The position numbers and the translations under genes were made by a program. From Prochlorococcus sp. AG-355-J23 (GTDB taxonomy: Bacteria > Cyanobacteriota > Cyanobacteriia > PCC-6307 > Cyanobiaceae), in contig QCDR01000008.1 of the NCBI GenBank assembly GCA_003278705.1, positions 1 through 62,592 on the forward strand: a DNA stretch of 62,592 bases, read 5' to 3'. Positions 54,312 to 62,592 of this stretch are shown here, one piece after another (the stretch's first letter is position 1; every line of letters starts with the position of its first letter). The notes below the pieces were generated by a model. It did no database searches. It was not told the DNA's origin and worked only from the letters and a program-made list of their open reading frames with translations.

Positions 54312-54449
54312 TTATGCATCAGGGTCAAAATTCTTTAGATTTGGACCCGCTACAAGACCTACAAGACCAAAAAGGACTAAAGAACCAATTCCAAAGCCTG
54401 CTGCCCATGGATTGAAACCACCTAAAGCAAAAGAAGCTAATAAATTCAT
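54312..54449 (-). CDS. Small glycine-rich one-helix membrane protein, unknown
   Basis: 45 residues from ATG 54449. A glycine-rich helix (GFGIGSLVLFGLVGLVAGP) with NPWAA before it and PNLKNFDPDA at the end. A longer start upstream is possible but lacks plausible sequence. It is followed by the terminator at 54263-54286. No family recognised. Confidence 0.65.
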   Translation of the reverse strand: MNLLASFALGGFNPWAAGFGIGSLVLFGLVGLVAGPNLKNFDPDA

Positions 54450-54650
54450 GATTTTAAAACATAATATCTTCGAGTAAGCATACAGATTTTTATGAAAAAT
54501 ATACCTATATTGAGACATTTCTTCGTAATTATTAGAATCCTTTAACTATCCCTTTATAAAAAATCCCCAAAATTTTAATTATTTGTTTTATTATCGATGC
54601 ATTATTATTTTGATGGTGCACATTAAGATCATCAAAACTGTTTTTTTCTT

Positions 54651-55031
54651 ATGACATCCAACTATACCTTTATTTATGATGGAGAATGCCCGTTCTGCAA
54701 TCATTTTGCTGAGCTCCTTGAGATCAAAAGCAAGTTAAATAATATTAAAATTCTTGATGGTCGTAAAAATTTAACTCTAATTAAATCCCTTCTAGATAAA
54801 GGTTATGACTTAGATAAAGGAGCTATTCTCCTGAAAGATGAAGAGATCTTTCATGGGCCAGATGCAATCAATACAATTTGCAAGCAGATAAATTATCCCT
54901 CAAGTAGTTTACTTTTGTTACTTTCTAGAGTGTTTAAATCAAATAAACGAACAAATTTGATATTTCCTTTACTAGTCAGAGCTAGAAGATTCGCATTGAT
55001 ATCAAAAGGTATATCAACATCTCTTGTTTAA
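54651..55031 (+). CDS. DCC-family thiol-disulfide oxidoreductase (DUF393)
   Basis: 126 residues. The hallmark FIYDGECPFCNHFAELL (DxxCxxC) is at residues 8-24, followed by the helical LEIKSKL and KDEEIFHGPDAINTICKQI. It is predicted to be a small redox protein. The 120 bp upstream is non-coding. It precedes two small plus-strand genes. Confidence 0.88.
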   Translation: MTSNYTFIYDGECPFCNHFAELLEIKSKLNNIKILDGRKNLTLIKSLLDKGYDLDKGAILLKDEEIFHGPDAINTICKQINYPSSSLLLLLSRVFKSNKRTNLIFPLLVRARRFALISKGISTSLV

Positions 55032-55138
55032 AAATAAAAACTTTCTAAATATTAAATAACATATTTATAAGCTTCTGTATCAATAAATGATAATTAATTA
55101 TTTCTTAGCTAGAACTAGGTGGTAACGACAAGTATTAA

Positions 55139-55324
55139 ATGATAGAAAACTTCAATCCCTTTATTTCATTAGGCGGTGATAACCAAAAAGTTAATCATAT
55201 GGCTGAAGCGGCACTGGAAATGAATTTAACTTGCAATGATTTAAAGAAGGATTTAAATTTAACTGATGGTGATGTAGTGGATATGTTGCAACTAGTAATG
55301 GATAGGTTTAAAAATAGTAATTAA
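55139..55324 (+). CDS. Small soluble protein, unknown
   Basis: 61 residues. Helical and acidic (NQKVNHMAEAALEMNLTCNDLKKDLNLTDGDVVDML), ending DRFKNSN. It is followed after 40 bp by another small gene on the same strand. No family recognised. Confidence 0.55.
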   Translation: MIENFNPFISLGGDNQKVNHMAEAALEMNLTCNDLKKDLNLTDGDVVDMLQLVMDRFKNSN

Positions 55325-55364
55325 TATCGTAATTAATTAATCACTATATATCTATTATTTTTTA

Positions 55365-55667
55365 ATGAAAACAGTACAAATTGAGTTTTCGAAATATGAA
55401 TTAGTTAACTTTTTATGGCCTGAATTAATAGAAGACTACGGATTTGATAAAGCCAGAAAAATAGTTTCACAAGCTATTGACTTGCAAAAAATGAATGGGA
55501 CTAAAAATAGCACCATGCCAATCATATTTTCAGGAACCGGAGGATTAGCCCTAATACCAATACAAATGCTAGAAAAAGAAAACTTAGAGATTAGTTATAA
55601 AGATAATCAAGTTTTAATATTTAATCTAAAAAGAAAGTCATTTCAAATCTTAAATGAAGCAAACTAA
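55365..55667 (+). CDS. Soluble protein, unknown
   Basis: 100 residues. It has the segment KYELVNFLWPELIEDYGFDKARKIVSQ, then GTGGLALIPIQML, and a positively charged C terminus. No family recognised; a small alpha/beta protein. Confidence 0.6.
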   Translation: MKTVQIEFSKYELVNFLWPELIEDYGFDKARKIVSQAIDLQKMNGTKNSTMPIIFSGTGGLALIPIQMLEKENLEISYKDNQVLIFNLKRKSFQILNEAN

Positions 55668-55733
55668 TCTAAATTAGTAATTTCTCGATAAAGCCAAAAT
55701 TACCTTATAGTCTAATAAAACAATTAATTGATA

Positions 55734-56450
55734 ATGACTTTTGAAGCGACCTACCTTGGTTCAAATGGTTGGCTTATTAAATTTAAAGAAACCAATTTAA
55801 TTATTGATCCTTGGCTCAAAGGAGATTTAATATTTCCTCCCGGTGAGTGGTTTTTTAAAGGATCATTAGAAGAAGAAATTTCAATGGATAAAAATATAGA
55901 TATTATTTTGTTAACCCAAGGATTACCTGACCACTGTCATGTTCCAACATTAGAAATGTTTAGAAAAGATATTCCTATAATTTGCCCTAAAAGTGCCGTT
56001 GAAACATTAAAAAAAATTGGTTTTAGTTCAATTAAAGTGCTTAAGCCAACTGAAAAGACAAGCCTTTTTAATTTAAGTTTTGAAGCAACTGCTGGGGCTC
56101 CAGTGCCACAAATAGAAAACGGATATATTGTTAAAGACGATCAAGATAATGGGTTTTATATAGAACCCCATGGATATCTTGATGAAAATTTAAACGAGCA
56201 AAGTCTTGATGCAGTCATTACTCCTACAAAAAATTTAGAATTACCCCTAGTTGGTTCTTTTGTAAAAGGTGCTGATGTAATCCCTAAATTGATTAACAAA
56301 TTCAATCCGAAATATATACTTTCAAGCACCATAGGCGGAAATGCAAAATATTCAGGTTTTTTAAATAATTTTATTTCAGTTCAGGATTATGAAGAGGAAT
56401 TAGATTGTAATCTTGTAGATCTAAAGAGTATGCAAACTATTATGATTTAA
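55734..56450 (+). CDS. MBL-fold metal-dependent hydrolase-like protein
   Basis: 238 residues from ATG 55734 (TTG 55728 adds two). The N terminus ATYLGSNGWLIKFKETNLIIDPWL and LLTQGLPDHCHVPTLEMF (where the usual HxHxDH is reduced to QGLxDH) match the metallo-beta-lactamase fold with a degenerate metal motif. The DH is kept, with an extra His two residues on, and the later GxxxxxxxxG region YILSSTIGGNAKYSG follows. This subgroup is found in cyanobacteria and plants; activity is not known. Confidence 0.78.
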   Translation: MTFEATYLGSNGWLIKFKETNLIIDPWLKGDLIFPPGEWFFKGSLEEEISMDKNIDIILLTQGLPDHCHVPTLEMFRKDIPIICPKSAVETLKKIGFSSIKVLKPTEKTSLFNLSFEATAGAPVPQIENGYIVKDDQDNGFYIEPHGYLDENLNEQSLDAVITPTKNLELPLVGSFVKGADVIPKLINKFNPKYILSSTIGGNAKYSGFLNNFISVQDYEEELDCNLVDLKSMQTIMI

Positions 56451-56521
56451 ATCGATCCAAAAAGATCTTTAATTAAGTCATTTAGCTTGAAAGTAAATCT
56501 ACTTTAAAAGGAGCTCAAAAA

Positions 56522-56887
56522 ATTCACTCATTTTTTATTACCTCAATACTTTTATTAGCTTTAAATAGTAACTATATATGTGAAAATTCAAAGCTTGATC
56601 TTGTGATGAGAAATAATATTAATGGTGACTTTTCGATAGTAGAAAAGATATCTGAGTTAAAGCCAGGAGCATTTATAAATATAAATTGGAATAAAAAAAA
56701 GCTTATGCTTCCATATTCTTTAAGAAAAGATTATATTTCCTTTACAGATAAAAAATGGGACTGGAGGTACCAATTTAATAAGGACGGATCGCCTGATATT
56801 AATAATCCCTCTTTATATGAACTACTACCTTCTGGAGAGATAAAAACACATTTTTGTGAAATACAAGAAAATAAGCCAAACTTATAA
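56522..56887 (+). CDS. Small exported protein, unknown, apparent ATT start
   Basis: From ATT 56522 the frame reads 121 residues. A perfect AAGGAG (56508-56513) lies 8 bases upstream of ATT, and the reading that follows starts with a signal peptide (HSFFITSILLLALNS). The first in-frame ATG (56606) is after that hydrophobic part and has no ribosome binding site. The mature protein has FININWNKKKLMLPYSLR and DKKWDWRYQFNKDG. No family recognised. Confidence 0.55.
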   Translation: MHSFFITSILLLALNSNYICENSKLDLVMRNNINGDFSIVEKISELKPGAFININWNKKKLMLPYSLRKDYISFTDKKWDWRYQFNKDGSPDINNPSLYELLPSGEIKTHFCEIQENKPNL

Positions 56888-56934
56888 TTTCAAAATAAGT
56901 ATTCTAGATTTTTTAACTTCTTAACTTTTTTAAA

Positions 56935-59541
56935 ATGAACAATCCAATAAACCAAAAAAGTATTTCAAGATTTGTAAAACTTAAAGATTACAAAGTTTTT
57001 GATTATGAAATACCAGAAATCTTTTTGGAATTTGTAATTAAGAAAAATGCTGTAAATGTTACGACCAAACTAAAATTGATTAAAAAAAACAAGAATACCA
57101 GAAACCTAATTCTTGATGGTACGGATATATTAATAAAAAAAATATTTATAGATGACTCATTACTAGAAGAGGAAAACTACAAACAGCAAAAAAATAGCTT
57201 ATATATTAAAAATATAAATAAAGATAATTTTTTGTTAAAAATAGAAGGAATAATTAAACCAAAGGAAAATACATCCCTTTTAGGAATGTATGAGAGTAAT
57301 GGAATTATAACTACGCAATGCGAGGCAGAGGGATTTAGAAGAATAAGTTTTCACTCTGATAGGCCTGATATTCTAAGTAAATACACTGTGAGAATTGAGG
57401 CCGATAAAAATGATTATCCCGTTTTACTTTCAAATGGTAACATCGTAAAAGAAAATGATCTTTCAAATAATCGACATGAAATAATTTGGGAAGACCCATA
57501 TCCAAAACCCTCATATCTATTTGCATTGGTAGCGGGTAAACTTAATTGTGTAAAAAATAATTTCATAACAAAATCTAATAAAAAAGTAAAAATAAATATT
57601 TATGTTGAGTATGGTGATGAAAAATATGTCCAACATGCAATAAGTTCCTTACAGAAATCCATGAGATGGGACGAAGATAAATATAACCTCGAATACGATT
57701 TGTCATTGTTCAATATAGTTGCAATCAGACACTTTAATATGGGAGCGATGGAAAATAAAAGTCTCAATATTTTCAACTCAAAACTAATACTCGCCAATTC
57801 TGAAACAACAACTGATGAGGAATTAGAGAGAATAGAGGGTGTGATCGCCCATGAATACTTCCATAATTGGACGGGTAATAGAGTGACTTGTAGGGATTGG
57901 TTTCAATTATCTCTTAAAGAGGGTTTAACAGTTTTCAGAGATCAACAGTTCACAGCAGACCTTCATAATCATGAAATCAAGAGACTTGAGGATGCGAAAT
58001 TTCTTAGAAGAAATCAATTTAGAGAGGATTCTGGTCCAACATCGCATCCTGTAATGCCAGAAAGATACCAAGAAATAGACAATTTCTACACGACCACGAT
58101 ATACGAAAAAGGATCAGAAATAATTAGAATGCTTAACAAGCTTGTAAAAGATGAAAATTTCTATAAAGGATTTAGTAATTACATCTCAACATATGATGGG
58201 AAGGCAGCAACAATAGACCAATTTGTCGATAAAATTTTAGAGCATAATAAGGAAATTGATCCGGAAGAATTTAAAGTTTGGTACAAGCAAAATGGCACCC
58301 CAAAAGTTAAATTCAAGAGAATCTGGGATCGAACAGATGAAAAACTTACAATTCAAGCCTCTCAAAGTAACCCAATAAAGAAGAATCCATATAATGATTT
58401 ACCTCTAATAATTCCTATAAATCTGGCTATATTTTTCGGAGACAATAAAACAATAGAAAAAACAGTTGTTTTAAAAACAAAAAAACAAGAATTTATTTTT
58501 AAGAATGTTAGATCTCACCTCCAAATCCCTTTTGTAACTTATTTTCGCGAATTCTCTTCACCAGTTGAGTGGGAATCTGACACTACCTTGGATGAAAAAT
58601 TCTTAATCTTAAAATATGAAAAAGATTTTTTTACACTATCTAATACTGTAAGAGAATTATTTAAAAAAATCATTTTGTGCAGATTAGATCAAAAGCCAGA
58701 CTACAAAGTTGAAAATAAATTAATACGCACTTTAATATCGTTTATAAAAAATAAAGATATAAATTTGTCTCTTTTATCAGAATTACTAAGTATTCCGACT
58801 TTTGCCGAAATTGAATCGGAGATGGAAAATATAGATCCTTTAAAAATATATAAAACTATTGACGAATTAAGTCATTTATTCGGTACCAAATTAAAAGAAG
58901 AATTATATTTTAAGCTCCAAGAAATAGAGAAAAATCTAGATAAAGTTTGGCCAGAAGGTAAAAATGAAAGAAAACTAATCGAAACTATTTGGAAACTACT
59001 CTTACATAGTAATGATGAGGAAATTAAATACAAAATAGTTAATTATGTCGACAGTAATTCGATGACGCTAGCAAAAGCTGCATTGAATTCTTTCAGTAGG
59101 ATTAATTGTCCTGAAAGAAAAATTATTTCAAATATATTCTTCAATAAATGGAAAAATAATAGTGTCGTTTTGGATAGTTGGTTCTCATTCAATGCATCTA
59201 TAGAAATTGATGAAAAAACTAACAGAATTGAACAATTATTTGAAAATAAGTTTTTTGATTCAAAATCACCAAACACTTTAAGAGCTATATTAAATACTTT
59301 CGTAACAAGAAATACTACTTTTCATGCAATAGATGGTTCTGGTTATAAATATATTGCAAAAAAGATAATTGACTTTGATAAATTAAATCCAATAGTAATT
59401 TCCCGTTTTGTGAAAGTATTTAGTAGATACAATTATTATTCAGAACCTTACAAAAGTAATATGATAGAAACAATAAAGAAGATTAAAAAAAATAAACTAT
59501 CAACAAATACTAAGGAAGTATTAGATGCAATAATAGAGTAA
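56935..59541 (+). CDS. pepN: Aminopeptidase N, M1 family
   Basis: 868 residues. The M1 motifs are intact: exopeptidase motif GAMENKSLNIF near residue 268, zinc motif HEYFHNWTGNR at residues 306-316 (HExxH), and the third ligand Glu329 in SLKEGLTVFRD. The length and full set of domains fit the E. coli PepN type. It trims N-terminal residues from peptides in the cytoplasm. It is 47 bp after the small exported gene. Confidence 0.96.
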   Translation: MNNPINQKSISRFVKLKDYKVFDYEIPEIFLEFVIKKNAVNVTTKLKLIKKNKNTRNLILDGTDILIKKIFIDDSLLEEENYKQQKNSLYIKNINKDNFLLKIEGIIKPKENTSLLGMYESNGIITTQCEAEGFRRISFHSDRPDILSKYTVRIEADKNDYPVLLSNGNIVKENDLSNNRHEIIWEDPYPKPSYLFALVAGKLNCVKNNFITKSNKKVKINIYVEYGDEKYVQHAISSLQKSMRWDEDKYNLEYDLSLFNIVAIRHFNMGAMENKSLNIFNSKLILANSETTTDEELERIEGVIAHEYFHNWTGNRVTCRDWFQLSLKEGLTVFRDQQFTADLHNHEIKRLEDAKFLRRNQFREDSGPTSHPVMPERYQEIDNFYTTTIYEKGSEIIRMLNKLVKDENFYKGFSNYISTYDGKAATIDQFVDKILEHNKEIDPEEFKVWYKQNGTPKVKFKRIWDRTDEKLTIQASQSNPIKKNPYNDLPLIIPINLAIFFGDNKTIEKTVVLKTKKQEFIFKNVRSHLQIPFVTYFREFSSPVEWESDTTLDEKFLILKYEKDFFTLSNTVRELFKKIILCRLDQKPDYKVENKLIRTLISFIKNKDINLSLLSELLSIPTFAEIESEMENIDPLKIYKTIDELSHLFGTKLKEELYFKLQEIEKNLDKVWPEGKNERKLIETIWKLLLHSNDEEIKYKIVNYVDSNSMTLAKAALNSFSRINCPERKIISNIFFNKWKNNSVVLDSWFSFNASIEIDEKTNRIEQLFENKFFDSKSPNTLRAILNTFVTRNTTFHAIDGSGYKYIAKKIIDFDKLNPIVISRFVKVFSRYNYYSEPYKSNMIETIKKIKKNKLSTNTKEVLDAIIE

Positions 59542-59555
59542 TTAATTGATGTTAT

Positions 59556-59777
59556 TTAACTAAATATAATAATAACAATTGTAAATATTAAAAATAAAAT
59601 AAATACAAGATACTTATTAAAAAAAATATAATCAAATACATTTTTATTATTATCTTTATTCCACTTTTTATTTACATATTCCTTAGTTATAAATTTATTA
59701 GGTCTACCACAATATAAACATGTTGGGGAAGTTTTTAAAATTAAATTTTTACATTGTGGGCACTTTTTTTTTTCCAT
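59556..59777 (-). CDS. Small zinc-ribbon protein with C-terminal membrane helix
   Basis: 73 residues. The N terminus has two CxxC pairs (KKCPQCKNL, PTCLYCGRP), a zinc ribbon, then a basic linker and a C-terminal helix (YLVFILFLIFTIVIIIF). Function is unknown. It converges with pepN, 14 bp apart. Confidence 0.7.
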   Translation of the reverse strand: MEKKKCPQCKNLILKTSPTCLYCGRPNKFITKEYVNKKWNKDNNKNVFDYIFFNKYLVFILFLIFTIVIIIFS

Positions 59778-59914
59778 AATTTAATCTTACTGAATAAAAT
59801 TTAAATCAGAAACAATTAATAAAATAATTAATTTGAATTTTATTTATTATATTTTGAATAATTAAATATCATTGCAAAAAAAAAAATTGATTCAAACTAT
59901 TTAAAAAAATTCAA

Positions 59915-59920
59915 TATAAT
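59915..59920 (+). promoter_or_regulatory. Likely -10 element upstream of a small gene
   Basis: TATAAT at 59915-59920 exactly matches the consensus and lies 24 bases before the ATG at 59944, giving a leader of roughly 17 bases. No -35 box was seen. Confidence 0.5.
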
Positions 59921-59943
59921 GAATGATTAATATTTGGTTTTAA

Positions 59944-60105
59944 ATGTTTGCTATTGCACTTGGAATGTCCCCTGTCGAAAAAATCACTGTTGCAATATCT
60001 GCTTCAATTTTTATAGTCGCCTTTACGTGGGTCTCTATTAAGGGAGATCTAAGAAAACTTGCTAATGAACTTATTGAAGATAATGAAAATAATCAGGATA
60101 ATTAA
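59944..60105 (+). CDS. Small one-helix membrane protein, unknown
   Basis: 53 residues from ATG 59944. A hydrophobic helix (ITVAISASIFIVAFTWVSI) is followed by an acidic tail (ELIEDNENNQDN). It is preceded by a TATAAT and converges with the next gene. No family recognised. Confidence 0.62.
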   Translation: MFAIALGMSPVEKITVAISASIFIVAFTWVSIKGDLRKLANELIEDNENNQDN

Positions 60106-60119
60106 AAAATTCTTTTAAC

Positions 60120-60320
60120 CTATTTTGCATGCAAACTAGGATAATCAATAATATGCCTAATTTCTTTTAGAGAAGAACCAAAGATTTTTTCACCATTTAA
60201 GTGAACACCAATCCATTTTTCCTTTTGATTAAAAAAATTACTTTTTGTAGTACCCCTCTCGAGATAATCTTTATTATCCCAATTTAAAGTTATATCCCAA
60301 CCTTTATAATTTTCTATCAT
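60120..60320 (-). CDS. Small soluble protein, unknown
   Basis: 66 residues from ATG 60320; an earlier in-frame ATG at 60362 would add a hydrophobic 14-residue extension. It begins with IENYKGWDITLNWDNK and has KEKWIGVHLNGEKIFG, which look conserved. No family recognised. It follows purT on the minus strand by 50 bp. Confidence 0.55.
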   Translation of the reverse strand: MIENYKGWDITLNWDNKDYLERGTTKSNFFNQKEKWIGVHLNGEKIFGSSLKEIRHIIDYPSLHAK

Positions 60321-60413
60321 TATGAAATAAAGAACATACTCAAATAATACCCAGAGAGACATAAAACAAAAACAAAGGAAATAAGTAGTTTTTTCGTTAT
60401 TTTTATTTAATAT

Positions 60414-61589
60414 TTATGTTGTACTGACTTTTATTTTACGAGCTGCTTCATCTGCATTTTTTCTAGCCAAATTGATGTCAGAATTTGATGAGAGAACAAC
60501 ACCCATTCTTCTTCCTTTTCTAGAAACTGGTTTACCAAATATGAGCACTTTAGTCTTTTCAAATTCTAATGCCTCATTAAGACCCTCATAAATAGGATTT
60601 AGATACTCTTGATTAGCGAGTATAACTCTGGTTGCAGAGGGTTCTATTAAATCTATCTGCGGTATTGGTAAATTTAAAAAAGCCCTTAAATGCAATTCAA
60701 ATTCATTAATATTTTGACTAACTAATGTAACCATACCAGTGTCGTGTGGTCTTGGAGATAATTCTGAAAATATAACCTCACTTCCTTTTATAAAAAACTC
60801 TACTCCGTATAATCCAACTCCATTAAGGTTATTTAATATTTTACTTGTCATTTTCTTAGCTTCAATAATTAAGGACTCCTTAATCTCTAAAGGTTGCCAA
60901 CTACATTGATAGTCACCTTTAGATTGAAGATGTCCAATTGGTAAACAAAAAATATTTTCACCATTTTCTTTTCTTACAGTTAGAAGAGTAAACTCAAAAT
61001 CAAAATTAATAAATTCTTCAATAATCACACCTTTAACCTTTCCTCTTGAATTTGCTTGTGCCTGTTTCCAAGCATTTTGTAAATCATTTTTTGTTTCAAC
61101 CAAACTCTGCCCTTTTCCTGAAGAGCTCATTAAAGGCTTAAGTAAAAGAGGGAATCCAATTTCAACTGCTTTTTTTTCTAAATCATCATATTCAAAAATA
61201 TAATCAAACTTTGCAGTTTTAATTTTTAAATCTTTAGAAGCTAAGTCCCTAATTTTATCTCTATTCATTGTAATTTCTACAGTTCTGGCGTTGGGAACAA
61301 TATTGTATCCTTCATCTTCAAGTTCTTTTAGCGCTTCAATTGAAAGTGCCTCTATTTCTGGGACAACATAGTTAGGCTTAAATTCTTTTATAACATTTTT
61401 TAAAATATTTTTATCTCCCATATCAATTACTCTTGAATAATCAGCAACTTGCATTGCAGGTGCTTTTTCATATCGATCAATTGCAATAACTTCTAATCCT
61501 AATCTTTTGGATTCTATTACTAATTCTTTTCCAAGCTCGCCACTACCCAGCAATAAAATTCTCTTTTTAGAAAAAATTGATTCTTTCAT
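60414..61589 (-). CDS. purT: Formate-dependent phosphoribosylglycinamide formyltransferase
   Basis: 391 residues. This ATP-grasp enzyme adds a formyl group to GAR using formate and ATP in purine synthesis. It has LLGSGELGKELVIE at residues 13-26, the ATP-grasp core FPLLLKPLMSSSGKGQS near 148, VEFFIKGSEVIFSELSPRPHDTGMVTL and the C-terminal GRRMGVVLSS. Full length. It is minus strand with a small gene after it and a one-helix gene before it (11 bp). Confidence 0.95.
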   Translation of the reverse strand: MKESIFSKKRILLLGSGELGKELVIESKRLGLEVIAIDRYEKAPAMQVADYSRVIDMGDKNILKNVIKEFKPNYVVPEIEALSIEALKELEDEGYNIVPNARTVEITMNRDKIRDLASKDLKIKTAKFDYIFEYDDLEKKAVEIGFPLLLKPLMSSSGKGQSLVETKNDLQNAWKQAQANSRGKVKGVIIEEFINFDFEFTLLTVRKENGENIFCLPIGHLQSKGDYQCSWQPLEIKESLIIEAKKMTSKILNNLNGVGLYGVEFFIKGSEVIFSELSPRPHDTGMVTLVSQNINEFELHLRAFLNLPIPQIDLIEPSATRVILANQEYLNPIYEGLNEALEFEKTKVLIFGKPVSRKGRRMGVVLSSNSDINLARKNADEAARKIKVSTT

Positions 61590-61600
61590 ATATATAAAAC

Positions 61601-61843
61601 TTATTCGTCATCACCAGAAGGTTGTGAAGATGTATCATCTTTAATTTTTTTATCTTTAGAAAAACTAAATAAAAAATTACTACCAAACCAATTTTGACTT
61701 CGCACGCTATTGGTTATTGATCTGGAAATTGCTCCTAAAAAAAATATTCCAATCATTGCCCAAATAATTCTTTCTAAAGAAATTGCAGGTGAAAAACCTT
61801 GTCCGGAATTAATAATTTCAGTAAGAGGGTCTAAAGGGTCCAA
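61601..61843 (-). CDS. Small one-helix membrane protein, unknown
   Basis: 80 residues. A hydrophobic helix (ERIIWAMIGIFFLGAISRSI) in the middle, with a polar charged tail (KDKKIKDDTSSQPSGDDE). It is 11 bp before purT on the same strand, so likely co-transcribed. No family recognised. Confidence 0.58.
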   Translation of the reverse strand: MDPLDPLTEIINSGQGFSPAISLERIIWAMIGIFFLGAISRSITNSVRSQNWFGSNFLFSFSKDKKIKDDTSSQPSGDDE

Positions 61844-61988
61844 ATTTAAACTGGATAATAATAATAATTATAAAGGGTTAAATAAATGAAAAATTAAAAC
61901 TTATAAAAGAAATAAACAAAAACACTATATAAATTAAACACAATAATGTCTATACAATGCTATCTTCAAAGGGTGATTTTTTTTAAAC

Positions 61989-62468
61989 ATGCAAGTTGAC
62001 GTAAAAAATACTTCTGTACTTTCTGCGGATGGATCATCCATAAAACTAGGTGAATATTCAGGGGAAGTAATTTTAGTTGTTAATGTAGCTAGTTATTGCG
62101 GAAATACTGCTCAGTATGAAGATCTTCAAAAGCTACATGATTTATATTCAAGCAAAGGCCTAAGAATACTTGCATTCCCTTGTAATGATTTCGGAAAACA
62201 AGAACCTGACTCTCTTTCAGAAATAAAAAATTTTTGCACAACAAAATATGGAGTAAAGTTTGAAATCTATGAAAAAGTTCATGCCAAAGGCAACACCACA
62301 GAACCATACACAACCCTTAACAAAGTCGAACCTGAAGGAGATGTTGAATGGAATTTCGAGAAGTTTCTGATAGGGAAAGATAGTAAAGTAATTGCAAGAT
62401 TCAAGCCGGGTGTTAACCCTTTTGACGAAAACTTAATAGCAGCTATAGAAGTAGCTTTAGATTCATAA
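61989..62468 (+). CDS. Glutathione peroxidase-like protein, cysteine type
   Basis: 159 residues. The peroxidatic cysteine (where animals have selenocysteine) is Cys37 in NVASYCGNT, followed by QYEDLQKLHDLY. The motif FPCNDFGKQEP has Asp at residue 67 where the family usually has the catalytic Gln (FPCNQFG). The Trp and Asn of the catalytic set (EWNFEKF) are kept. Plant and bacterial relatives are thioredoxin-dependent. It is divergent from the one-helix gene, with a 145 bp gap. The 120 bp after its stop show no gene. Confidence 0.93.
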   Translation: MQVDVKNTSVLSADGSSIKLGEYSGEVILVVNVASYCGNTAQYEDLQKLHDLYSSKGLRILAFPCNDFGKQEPDSLSEIKNFCTTKYGVKFEIYEKVHAKGNTTEPYTTLNKVEPEGDVEWNFEKFLIGKDSKVIARFKPGVNPFDENLIAAIEVALDS

Positions 62469-62592
62469 TATAAGCTTCTTATAATTCAAATTAAGATATT
62501 AAAATAAAGATCGTTTATATCAAATTAAAAATAACCAAATTATTATAAAAAATATCCTGTTTTAGTTTTCATGCATGTCTAGTTATCTTTTA

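Noticed and set aside
54277..54477. 66-codon plus-strand frame across the 54.3 kb region
   Set aside because: It runs through a terminator and antisense to the 45-residue membrane gene, whose glycine-rich helix is much more protein-like.

Overview
The window reads as a piece of the chromosome of a marine picocyanobacterium, almost certainly Prochlorococcus of the AT-rich high-light type. The reasons are the very AT-rich, tightly packed sequence, oxygenic-phototroph genes (chlH, acsF, a Psb30/Ycf12-like peptide, Ycf20, CGLD27), many cyanobacterium-only families (DUF2996, DUF3038, DUF4335, DUF2949, DUF3318, DUF6447, DUF3303) and numerous one-helix proteins of 25-60 residues. No phage, insertion sequence, CRISPR array or rRNA operon was seen. 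The single tRNA is an initiator tRNA-Met. The species assignment is inference from gene content.

Region by region: 1-9 kb holds a 2-Cys peroxiredoxin, an FtsH-like AAA protein whose zinc-binding histidines are gone, L32, Ycf20 with a HAD phosphatase, a Psb30-like peptide, a YkgJ protein, two tandem half-size UPF0016 (GDT1/Mn-exporter type) genes, and an RNase II-like protein that has lost the catalytic aspartates. 9-15.7 kb carries acsF (chlorophyll cyclase), the tldD-pmbA-fmt run and terC. 15.8-24 kb has mfd, then a minus-strand block of cyanobacterial families (DUF4335, DUF3038, DUF2949), a UbiH-like flavoprotein, a membrane protein and dapB. 24-38 kb has chlH, folP-tpiA with an S4 protein, an ABC exporter, carB, then DUF3318-rsfS-CGLD27-asparaginase and tRNA-fMet with a terminator.

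38-47 kb is more accessory: a PetP-like protein, a three-gene COG4586-type ABC exporter, a probable unannotated structured RNA, a TauE permease, an HNH protein, a run of small unknown proteins and a compact phosphoribosyltransferase/deoxyribosyltransferase unit. 47-62.6 kb has rpsU, a helix-hairpin-helix protein with a microsatellite tail, a kinase/flavoprotein/TIM-barrel cluster, a small gene frameshifted in a run of nine A, peptidase E, GNAT and DCC proteins, an MBL-fold protein, pepN, purT and a glutathione peroxidase-like gene.

Functionally, chlH and acsF act at two steps of chlorophyll synthesis, and carB, purT, folP and fmt link nucleotide and one-carbon metabolism. Peroxiredoxin and glutathione peroxidase handle peroxides, and mfd and HhH proteins act on DNA. 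The most unusual signals are the two apparent pseudo-enzymes (FtsH-like and RNase II-like), the orphan RNA near 42.2-42.3 kb, the two genes that appear to start at ATT, and the two small uncharacterised metabolic clusters.
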